Of a DNA stretch of 11,032 nucleotides, positions 1-6,111 are shown piece after piece. Both the position numbers and the translations under genes were made by a program. The stretch is taken from NCBI GenBank assembly GCA_029933535.1, contig JAOZNZ010000063.1:1-11032 (forward strand). Direction: 5' to 3'. The DNA is from a bacterium. GTDB taxonomy: Bacteria > Auribacterota > UBA3054 > B51-G9. The number at the start of each line of letters is the position of its first letter. Positions within the stretch are counted from its first letter, which is position 1. The notes under the pieces were generated by a model. The model was not told the DNA's origin and did no database searches. It saw nothing but the letters and a program-made list of their open reading frames with translations.

Positions 1-10
1 TAATGGAATA

Positions 11-54
11 ATGGATTGATGGATTGATGGATTGATGGATTGATGGATTGATGG
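11..54. repeat. Octamer tandem repeat (ATGGATTG)5.5
   Basis: Five perfect head-to-tail copies of ATGGATTG (starts at 11, 19, 27, 35 and 43) are followed by a half copy ATGG. The preceding bases 1-10 (TAATGGAATA) look like a decayed copy, so the array may extend beyond the window. The unit is 8 bp, so adding or losing a copy would shift any reading frame. The array lies upstream of a gene start at 122 and is presumably non-coding. It is seen directly in the sequence; any regulatory role is unknown. Confidence 0.95.
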
Positions 55-89
55 AAAATCCAAAATCACAAATCCAAAATCTAAAATAA
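55..89. repeat. Degenerate heptamer array (AAAATCC-like)
   Basis: This run is built of imperfect units AAAATCC, AAAATCAC, AAATCC, AAAATCT and AAAATAA and directly abuts the octamer array. The same family recurs at 3419-3439, immediately before trmL. It fills the leader of the first gene, whose Shine-Dalgarno-like AAAGGA follows at 111-116. Confidence 0.75.
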
Positions 90-121
90 ATAGATTGATA
101 ACGATCAACGAAAGGAATATT

Positions 122-1627
122 ATGAGAACTAAAAATTGCAAAATAAGTGATGCTTTAATTTTTATTACATCTGTATTCTTCTTATTTCTTACTGCATCAA
201 CGTGTATAAATGCCGAGGATGTTGATGAAGATATTGAAGTGATTACTGATATTCAACCTATCGCAAGAAAGGGAGAAATAAAAGTTCCTACAGTTCTTGA
301 TGTGAAAAAATCTATCGCGGAAATGGAAAAAGAAGGGGTCACTATATTCACCAGAGTCTTTAATATTGACCGTAGCGCCGGAATACAGGAACTTTTTCAG
401 AAGAGCAGAGATGTAGATGAAAAAGTAAAAAAAGCCGGGACAAATCCGATCACTAAGAAATTGATGGAATCCTTTGCTACCCGCAAATATAGAAAATATC
501 ACAAATCACAAAAAATCCAAGGTAAATATTTCGAAGTTATCGGTCCTAAACGTATTAAAAGACTTGATAAAGGAAAGTTTACTAAAAAATCCTTCCTGCC
601 GGAAATGAAAAAAATTCTCGAAGCCGCTGATTCAGCATTCGAAAAAACTGTCGGCGACCTGAGAATGTCTTTGTTTATTAATTGGTCAAAAGTTCCGGGA
701 AGAATTTACGTCGTCGTTGAACCGGAAAACTGGCTACTTGTGGGGGGGTCAAAAGTCAAAGCAGAAGTAGTGCAGACAGCTATTGAAAAACCTGAAACCC
801 GTGAGTTTTATCTCTTTGCAGGAGATAGAGTCTATGACTACGCTGACCAGGCAATTAAATTCGCAGTCGCTAAAGTCGTTTATCAGGAATACGCAAAAAT
901 AATTTCCGGTAAACCGGATGCAGCTCTTCCATTTTATTTCCTCGTAGGCGCTGCTGCTGAATCCGCAGGAACAGAGGCGGTTATTACTGCTGCAGGACCC
1001 AAACAGGTTCAAACGGTTAAGATTCCCGGGAAAACGATTAGAGTTAAGCGTCCAAAAAAAGGAATAATGCTGCCGTTGCGTAAAAAGAATTTGTATTCAC
1101 TTGATGAAATAATTAATATTACAATAAACCCGTCTCAAACTGAAACAAAATATTATTTTCTCAGACAATCAAGACAGCTGATCCAGACACTTCGCGAGAA
1201 AGCGCCTTTGTCATACATTTGTCTTGTCAGAGCCCTTTCTTCAGGAAAAGAATTCAAAAAAGAAATCGGACTTTCGTATATGGAGATGCAGCGTGATGTG
1301 GAAGGCAGAGAAGTAAAAACACCATCGAAAAAGAAGAAAAAGAAAAAGGAACCTGCATGGTATTCGCGTGACAAAGAAAAAGTTGAAAAAGTTGATCCTA
1401 AATATAAAGATTATGAAAGATTCTCTAAATATTTGGACACCGTTTTTTATAAACTGACTGAAGAAAATATTGCAGAAGAGTATAAAAAGAAAAAAGCTGA
1501 AAAAGCTGCAAAAGCTAAAGAAGCAAAAAAAGCTAAAGCTGAAGCTGATGAAAAAACTAAAACTGAAGAAAAAAATAAAACCGAAACGGATGCCAAAGAT
1601 AAATCTTCAAAAGGAGATACATTATGA
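122..1627 (+). CDS. Secreted Lys-rich protein, degenerate peptidase-MA-like fold
   Basis: Exported protein of 501 residues and unknown function. I chose ATG 122 because AAAGGA (111-116) sits 5 bp upstream and the product then starts with a signal peptide (hydrophobic 11-27, likely cleavage after INA-31). An in-frame TTG at 95 lacks both. The middle resembles peptidase-MA/gluzincin proteins: a helix 'FAVAKVVYQEY' (247-257), then 'LPFYFLVGAA' (269-278), then 'YYFLRQS' (344-350). These sit where active relatives carry HExxH, LPxWLxEGxA and YxxS-type helices. Here HExxH reads AKVVY (250-254) and the third zinc ligand Glu reads V275, so metal catalysis is unlikely. A run of seven Lys (403-409) begins a charged linker, and the last ~45 residues are a Lys/Ala/Glu-rich tail, perhaps coiled coil. 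The next gene encodes a paralogue and overlaps by 4 bp. The fold call is from memory of motif order, not a search. Confidence 0.6.
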   Translation: MRTKNCKISDALIFITSVFFLFLTASTCINAEDVDEDIEVITDIQPIARKGEIKVPTVLDVKKSIAEMEKEGVTIFTRVFNIDRSAGIQELFQKSRDVDEKVKKAGTNPITKKLMESFATRKYRKYHKSQKIQGKYFEVIGPKRIKRLDKGKFTKKSFLPEMKKILEAADSAFEKTVGDLRMSLFINWSKVPGRIYVVVEPENWLLVGGSKVKAEVVQTAIEKPETREFYLFAGDRVYDYADQAIKFAVAKVVYQEYAKIISGKPDAALPFYFLVGAAAESAGTEAVITAAGPKQVQTVKIPGKTIRVKRPKKGIMLPLRKKNLYSLDEIINITINPSQTETKYYFLRQSRQLIQTLREKAPLSYICLVRALSSGKEFKKEIGLSYMEMQRDVEGREVKTPSKKKKKKKEPAWYSRDKEKVEKVDPKYKDYERFSKYLDTVFYKLTEENIAEEYKKKKAEKAAKAKEAKKAKAEADEKTKTEEKNKTETDAKDKSSKGDTL

Positions 1628-3093
1628 AAACTTTATTGAAAATATTATTTGTCTTAATAGCTCTTTTAATGTCTGGCTTCTCTGCGGTGGCTGAAGACGA
1701 AGCCGATCTTATACCGGAAGATACTACTAATAATTCTGAAGTTGCCGAAACAGAAGAAATTGAAGAAGAAACAGAAACAAAACAGAAAAAATTTGCACCA
1801 CCTTCATGGAAAGAAATCGGAATGGAATTGAAGGGAAAACAAAGCGGACTTAAAAACAAGGATTATATATCCTGCTTAAAACTGCTTAAATTAGGTGCCC
1901 AAAAGGAAATTAACGACTTTTATGGTCGATTCAGAACTATCGATAAATCGGTAAATACAGCCGGAACAAGCTCTTCCGCAGATCGCTTTATTAAAGAAAG
2001 CAAAACAACCGCGTTTAAGAAAAAACATGGGAAAATAAAAACTGAAAAAGGTGAACATTTCGTTGTTGTTTATCCTGAATTTATATCTGTTGGAAAGAAA
2101 AAATCATCCCAAAGAAAACAAACCGATGAAACCGTCGGAATTAATAATATACTTTCTAAAGCTGATGATGCCTTTAACTCCGCTGCAAATCTTGTTCTGA
2201 TTGATAAGTTTATTAATTGGGCAGGAAAAGTTCAGGGGAAAATCTTCATCGTTACAGATGAAAACTTGTGGCGAATGGTTCGTACGGGAACCGCAAAAGC
2301 CCGACCGGATCAAATAGTTGTTACAAAAAATAAAAACAGAGAGTTCTTTGTTTTTATCAATCCTGATACATTTGATTCAGCGCCTGAAGCGGTTGCTTTT
2401 GCTGTTTCACAACTTGTTCTTAAAGAATACAGCCGGGCAGTTTCGAGAAAAAGCGAATCGAAACTTCCGCTTTTCTTTCTTACAGGCAATGCTTTTAATA
2501 TTTCCGGTCTTGATTCGGTTATTCTTGAAGACGGACCTAAACAGCTTGATAAATGGAATGGAAAGGAGATTACTGCTAAGTCAATAAGAGAACTTAGAAA
2601 GCGGTCAGGTGAATTAAAACAACTTCCCCTTTCTAAAAAAGACCTTATAGATTTAAGCAGAATTGTTGCGGCTCCTAATTATCCTAAACATGGCGAAGAT
2701 GTTTATTATTTTGCAAGGCAATCCGCGGCGCTAATGAAATATCTTGAAGAAAACGGACAATTGTCATTTCTTGTTATGGCAAGAATGATTGCTAAAGGAG
2801 AAGCTTTTAATAAAGCTATTGATAACGGATACGTAAGCCTAAGGGACAAATTTTCAGGTAAAGGAAAAAAAGGTAAGAAAAAAAAGATTTCTAAAAAAGA
2901 TAGAAAATCTAAAAAAGACCGCGAAGATGAAAAAGAAAAAGAAAAAGATGCTAAAGATACTCTGAGCGGTTATAAAGAACTTGACAGCCAGGCCGAAGAA
3001 GTTATATTTTTCCCGCTTACAAAAGAATTTCTTAAAGGCGAAATGAAGGATAAAAAGAAAGAATCTAAATCCAGCAAACGAAGAAGAAGATAA
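1624..3093 (+). CDS. Secreted Lys-rich paralogue of upstream gene, degenerate peptidase-MA-like
   Basis: Protein of 489 residues and unknown function. It starts at an ATGA overlap with the preceding stop, with AGGAG at 1612-1616 seven bases upstream, so the pair is probably translationally coupled. A signal peptide is clear (hydrophobic 4-19, likely cleavage after AVA-23), followed by an acidic Glu/Thr-rich segment. It parallels its neighbour along most of its length: 'AGT' plus a basic helix, 'FINW..K..G.I.IV...NLW', 'REFFVF', 'FAVSQLVLKEY' (259-269), 'LPLFFLTGNA' (281-290) and 'YYFARQS' (361-367). At the expected zinc site HExxH reads SQLVL (262-266), and the Glu ligand position is T287. 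Residues about 412-445 are a Lys-rich linker, and the C-terminus ends in four Arg. This is either an inactive enzyme or a structural/binding protein; a surface or periplasmic location is inferred from the signal peptide. Confidence 0.6.
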   Translation: MKTLLKILFVLIALLMSGFSAVAEDEADLIPEDTTNNSEVAETEEIEEETETKQKKFAPPSWKEIGMELKGKQSGLKNKDYISCLKLLKLGAQKEINDFYGRFRTIDKSVNTAGTSSSADRFIKESKTTAFKKKHGKIKTEKGEHFVVVYPEFISVGKKKSSQRKQTDETVGINNILSKADDAFNSAANLVLIDKFINWAGKVQGKIFIVTDENLWRMVRTGTAKARPDQIVVTKNKNREFFVFINPDTFDSAPEAVAFAVSQLVLKEYSRAVSRKSESKLPLFFLTGNAFNISGLDSVILEDGPKQLDKWNGKEITAKSIRELRKRSGELKQLPLSKKDLIDLSRIVAAPNYPKHGEDVYYFARQSAALMKYLEENGQLSFLVMARMIAKGEAFNKAIDNGYVSLRDKFSGKGKKGKKKKISKKDRKSKKDREDEKEKEKDAKDTLSGYKELDSQAEEVIFFPLTKEFLKGEMKDKKKESKSSKRRRR

Positions 3094-3232
3094 TTAATAA
3101 ATTAATCAAGAACGATGGACTTAACCCTTAGATTTAAAATCACTACCGTCCCACAGTCTTTAAAATAACAATTAAATCATCGATAAACACTATGCTTTAT
3201 ATTCGATTTTCCAGAAAGCAATATTTGGTTTT

Positions 3233-3294
3233 AATTATTTTCTTGGTGTTTCCTTTGCGAGCTTAGCGCCTTAGCGAGATAAATTATTTTCTTG
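3233..3294. repeat. 13-bp direct repeat flanking an octamer block
   Basis: AATTATTTTCTTG occurs at 3233-3245 and again at 3282-3294. The 36 bp between them contain the first inverted-repeat arm (CTTTGCGA, GCTTAGCG, CCTTAGCG). The arrangement looks like an insertion flanked by a duplicated target, but it could equally be slippage in AT-rich DNA. Both copies are exact by direct reading. Confidence 0.85.
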
Positions 3295-3392
3295 AAAGGT
3301 TGGAAATTCGCTATGGCAAAATATACAAGATTTAAATTTAATAAAAACATATAAATATAAAGAAACTCTCGCAAAGGCGCTAAGCTCGCAAA
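3254..3392. repeat. Long inverted repeat, 26-bp arms
   Basis: Arm 1 (3254-3279) and arm 2 (3367-3392) are reverse complements at 25 of 26 positions, including a perfect 19-bp core (TTTGCGAGCTTAGCGCCTT at 3254-3272, paired with 3374-3392). The 87-bp centre is AT-rich and shows no ORF. Arm 1 and the base before it can be read as three octamers of the form CTTWGCGN-like (3253-3276). The arms are more GC-rich than their surroundings. The long centre argues against an intrinsic terminator; two copies of a small dispersed repeat in opposite orientation fit better. Confidence 0.85.
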
Positions 3393-3418
3393 GAAAAAGA
3401 TACGAATTGTATTAATTT

Positions 3419-3439
3419 AAAATCTAAAATCAAAAATAT
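3419..3439. repeat. Heptamer array (AAAATCT/AAAATCA/AAAATAT) next to trmL start
   Basis: Three consecutive 7-bp units AAAATCT, AAAATCA and AAAATAT end one base before the trmL ATG at 3441. They belong to the same family as the array at 55-89. They occupy the place where a Shine-Dalgarno sequence would be, and none is visible there. Confidence 0.75.
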
Positions 3440-3440
3440 A

Positions 3441-3917
3441 ATGACCATTGTACTCGTTAATCCGGAAATTCCGCAAAATACAGGGACAATTGCCAGATTA
3501 TGCGCAGTGACAAATTCAACTCTTGAACTTGTTCATCCATTGGGATTTAAAATCGATGATAAACATTTACGTCGCGCCGGTCTTGATTACTGGAAATCAG
3601 TTGATGTACATGAACTTAAAAGTATAAATGAGTTTAAAGAGAAAAGACGGCAGAATTTAATTGATAAAAAAGGTCGTTACTTTTATCTTACAAAACACGC
3701 AAAGAAATTCTATACAGAAATAAACTGGAATGAAAATGATTTTATGGTTTTTGGGTCAGAAACATCAGGACTTGATTTCGATCTACTTGATGTTCCTGAA
3801 AATTGTATGCTTAGAATTCCGCAAATCAAAAATCAAAGATGCCTTAACCTGGCAAATGCAGCGTCAATTGTACTTTACGAAGCATTAAGACAACAGAAAT
3901 TTAGTGGAATGGTTTAA
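3441..3917 (+). CDS. trmL: tRNA (cytidine/uridine-34 2'-O-)-methyltransferase TrmL
   Basis: SPOUT-superfamily RNA methyltransferase of 158 residues, nearly the length of E. coli TrmL. The family methylates the 2'-OH of the wobble nucleotide 34 in certain leucine tRNAs using S-adenosylmethionine, acting as a cytoplasmic dimer with a trefoil knot. Visible motifs are N-terminal NPEIPQNTG (7-15), HPLGF, LRRAGLDYW, the knot motif GSETSGL (105-111) and the C-terminal RIPQ (125-128) followed by RCLNLANAASIVLYEALRQ. The usual family pattern has LNLS; here it is LNLA (135-138), a mild change. The ATG at 3441 puts the conserved IVLVNPEIPQNTG at the N-terminus as expected. No Shine-Dalgarno is seen. It stands alone between two repeat-filled spacers, so its transcription unit is unclear. 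Substrate specificity is inferred from family membership. Confidence 0.93.
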   Translation: MTIVLVNPEIPQNTGTIARLCAVTNSTLELVHPLGFKIDDKHLRRAGLDYWKSVDVHELKSINEFKEKRRQNLIDKKGRYFYLTKHAKKFYTEINWNENDFMVFGSETSGLDFDLLDVPENCMLRIPQIKNQRCLNLANAASIVLYEALRQQKFSGMV

Positions 3918-3977
3918 TAGTTAATAGTTAATAATAACCTTAAACCTTAAACCTTAAACTACCAACTACCAACTACG
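3914..3977. repeat. Three abutting heptamer tandem arrays
   Basis: Nearly the whole trmL-ldt spacer is heptameric. TTAATAG, TTAATAG and TTAATAA run from 3914 to 3934, starting inside the trmL stop region. After one base come three exact copies of AACCTTA (3936-3956). These are followed without a gap by AACTACC, AACTACC and AACTACG (3957-3977). Three different units share the same 7-bp period. No coding or hairpin structure accompanies them. The arrangement is read directly; the mechanism is unknown. Confidence 0.95.
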
Positions 3978-4010
3978 AAGTTAAAACTTTAAATTTGAGG
4001 CTTGAAAATT

Positions 4011-5102
4011 ATGAAAAAAATACTTATATTCTTATTGTTAATTATCGTAGCAGCTTTTGCGTATCTGCATTTTCGTGAGCCTTTTTCTGAAAAACATGGA
4101 AAAGCTAAAACAATGTGCGAACTCGGCGAGTATAATCAGGCTTTGCCAATTCTTAAAAAGGGAGTTGTTAAATTTCAGGACACACCTGAATATCCGGATG
4201 CGGTTTACTGGCTTGCTAAATGCGAAACAGCAATGAATCCTGAAAATGTAGAACGTTGGCAAACTGTAATAAATTTAAGCACAAATAAACGTATAATAAT
4301 CGAAGGAAGATATTATCTTGCAAAAAACAGTAAAGATAAAATAAAAGCAATGGAACTTTTTATTGAGGATTATCCTGATAATCCTAAATCCAGAGAATTT
4401 ATTCTTGATATAGCTAATGATGCTCAATCTAAAAATGATGTGGCAAAAACTCGGGAAGTATGGCAGACTTTAGTTGATAACTACGGCAGTTCGCCTGAAG
4501 CAGAAGGTGTTCTTGACGACCTGGGCAAATTGAACATAGAGCAAATGTTTGCTTTTAAGCCGCAGAATTATACTATTTATCATACAGTTGAAAAAGGAGA
4601 ATATTTAAGTACCATTGCACGAAAAGAAAAAACGTTTGTTGGTTCCATTAAAAGAATTAACAGCCTTTCAAGTGATAGAATACGTCCGGGAGTAAAACTC
4701 AAAATTGATAAATCAAAATATTTAATAGTTATTGATATTTCTGATAATATGCTGATGCTTTATAGAATTTTTCAGGATTCTACAAATTATGTTAAAAGAT
4801 ATTCTGTTGGAACAGGTAAAAATGATAATACACCTCGCGGTAACTTTAAAATTAATTTGAAACAAGAAGAACCTATATGGTATAAACCGGGAGGTAATGC
4901 AATTCCTTTCGGCTCAAAAGAAAACCTGCTCGGAACAAGATGGATGGGAATCGATTGCCCGGGCTTTGGTATTCATGGAACTTGGGACCCTAAAAGCGTT
5001 GGTCTGGCTTCTAGCGCAGGATGCGTTCGCCTTATTAACGAAGATATTGAAGAACTTTATGATATAGTGCCTTTTGGAACAACAGTTAAAATTCATGATT
5101 AA
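4011..5102 (+). CDS. Membrane-anchored TPR-LysM-YkuD L,D-transpeptidase
   Basis: Protein of 363 residues, probably a peptidoglycan cross-linking or lipoprotein-attaching L,D-transpeptidase in the periplasm. ATG 4011 is preferred: GAGG (3997-4000) lies 10 bp upstream, while an in-frame TTG at 4002 is too close to it. Order of parts: N-terminal signal anchor (MKKILIFLLLIIVAAFAYL), a helical TPR-like region (about 30-175, including 'GEYNQALPILKKGV'), a LysM domain (about 190-233, 'YHTVEKGEYLSTIARK...RIRPGVKLKI') and a YkuD domain (about 238-362). The YkuD signature is intact: GIHGT with H322, then SAGCVR with the catalytic Cys at C338. LysM would bind glycan strands and the TPR part probably a partner. 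It lies 6 bp before accA and likely shares its transcript. Whether it makes 3-3 cross-links or attaches a protein cannot be told from the sequence. Confidence 0.92.
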   Translation: MKKILIFLLLIIVAAFAYLHFREPFSEKHGKAKTMCELGEYNQALPILKKGVVKFQDTPEYPDAVYWLAKCETAMNPENVERWQTVINLSTNKRIIIEGRYYLAKNSKDKIKAMELFIEDYPDNPKSREFILDIANDAQSKNDVAKTREVWQTLVDNYGSSPEAEGVLDDLGKLNIEQMFAFKPQNYTIYHTVEKGEYLSTIARKEKTFVGSIKRINSLSSDRIRPGVKLKIDKSKYLIVIDISDNMLMLYRIFQDSTNYVKRYSVGTGKNDNTPRGNFKINLKQEEPIWYKPGGNAIPFGSKENLLGTRWMGIDCPGFGIHGTWDPKSVGLASSAGCVRLINEDIEELYDIVPFGTTVKIHD

Positions 5103-5108
5103 AAAATT

Positions 5109-6077
5109 ATGCTAACTTTCGATTTTGAAAAACCAATAGTTGAACTTGAAAGGAAAATCGCTGAACTTCAAAAATACGCGGATGAAGTTCAAATCGATGC
5201 TTCTGAAGAACTTAAAAGCCTTCAGAATAAAAGAGAAACTGTTTGTAAACAAATCTACGATAACCTTGCTCCTTATCAACGCGTTCAGGTGGCAAGACAT
5301 CCGAATAGACCATATACACTAGATTATATTAATATGATCTGTGATAATTTTGTCGAATTGCATGGCGATAGAAGATTCTCTGACGATCAGGCTCTTATTG
5401 GCGGATTGGCCACTATTGATGGAAAGCAGTTCATGATTGTCGGACACCAGAAAGGCCGTGACACTAAAGACAATATTAAACGTAATTTCGGTATGGCAAA
5501 CCCGGAAGGATATAGAAAAGCTATGAGGCTTTTTGAAATGGCTGACAAATTTAACCTGCCTATTCTTGCGCTGATTGATACTCCGGGTGCTTATCCGGGA
5601 ATCGGCGCTGAAGAAAGAGGACAAGCAGAAGCTATCGCTGTTAATCTTCGCGAAATGATGGGAATTGGTACTCCTATAGTTTGCGTGGTAATTGGTGAAG
5701 GCGGAAGCGGAGGCGCTCTGGGTATCGGCATTGGAAACCGCGTTCTTGTTATGGAAAATTCTTATTATACCGTTATTTCTCCGGAAGGGTGTGCCGCTAT
5801 TCTTTTCAGAGATGCTGCCCGAGCTTCTGATGCGGCGGACGCAATGCGCATTACCGCGAAATATTTACTTGAGTTTGGTATTGTCGAAGATATTATTCCC
5901 GAACCTGTTGGTGGCGCTCACCGCAATCATGAACTGGCCGCGAAATTTTTTAAGGAAAAAATAGTTAAGCACTTTGATGAATTATCAGAGATGACTTCTG
6001 ACGAGCTTAAAGAATCACGATATCAAAAATTTAGAAAAGTAGGCGTTTTTAATGAAACGTCCGAATCCGACGGCTAA
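5109..6077 (+). CDS. accA: Acetyl-CoA carboxylase, carboxyltransferase subunit alpha
   Basis: AccA, 322 residues, full length for the family. With AccD it forms the carboxyltransferase that moves the carboxyl group from biotinyl-AccB to acetyl-CoA, giving malonyl-CoA for fatty acid synthesis in the cytoplasm. Family hallmarks are the N-terminal helical region 'LERKIAELQKYADE', then 'VARHPNRPYTLDYI', 'ELHGDRRFSDDQALIGG', 'NFGMANPEGYRKAMRL', 'DTPGAYPGIGAEERGQ', the glycine-rich oxyanion segment GGSGGALG (198-205) and 'SPEGCAAILFRD'. The start at 5109 is six bases after the ldt stop, with no recognisable Shine-Dalgarno. AccD is not in the window. The 3' end overlaps a possible upstream uvrA start at 6052, but I place uvrA at 6112. 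Linkage to the transpeptidase and mreB suggests coordination of membrane and wall growth, which is inference. Confidence 0.97.
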   Translation: MLTFDFEKPIVELERKIAELQKYADEVQIDASEELKSLQNKRETVCKQIYDNLAPYQRVQVARHPNRPYTLDYINMICDNFVELHGDRRFSDDQALIGGLATIDGKQFMIVGHQKGRDTKDNIKRNFGMANPEGYRKAMRLFEMADKFNLPILALIDTPGAYPGIGAEERGQAEAIAVNLREMMGIGTPIVCVVIGEGGSGGALGIGIGNRVLVMENSYYTVISPEGCAAILFRDAARASDAADAMRITAKYLLEFGIVEDIIPEPVGGAHRNHELAAKFFKEKIVKHFDELSEMTSDELKESRYQKFRKVGVFNETSESDG

Positions 6078-6111
6078 TCGCTGGAATAGGTATAAATATA
6101 CTTTTAGCAAT

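Larger units (their letters stand above)
3094..3440. other. 347-bp spacer with nested repeats, no gene seen
   Basis: No convincing ORF, tRNA or riboswitch was found here. The first ~140 bp (3094-3232) are plain AT-rich DNA with no structure I can support. From 3233 onward the spacer holds a 13-bp direct repeat, two octamer-built inverted-repeat arms and a heptamer array that ends next to the trmL start; each is listed separately. A promoter for trmL must lie here or further upstream, but no -35/-10 pair was good enough to call. Confidence 0.7.

Noticed and set aside
95..121. TTG 95 as the start of the first gene
   Set aside because: It puts nine polar residues before the signal peptide, and the AAAGGA motif is placed for ATG 122.
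1470..1694. Lys/Leu-rich + strand frame across the junction of the two secreted-protein genes
   Set aside because: Its composition is a frame-shifted read of A-rich Lys/Ala codons, and it competes with two well-supported genes.
3254..3392. Inverted repeat as an insertion sequence or intrinsic terminator
   Set aside because: The 87-bp centre is too short for a transposase and shows no ORF; the loop is too long and there is no trailing U-run for a terminator.
3914..3977. Heptamer arrays as a CRISPR array
   Set aside because: Units are 7 bp with no spacers between them, and no cas gene is present.
6052..6111. Upstream ATG 6052 as the uvrA start
   Set aside because: It adds 20 residues not typical of UvrA and overlaps accA by 26 bp; ATG 6112 gives the canonical MIEIRGAREHNLKNI start, though neither has a good Shine-Dalgarno.
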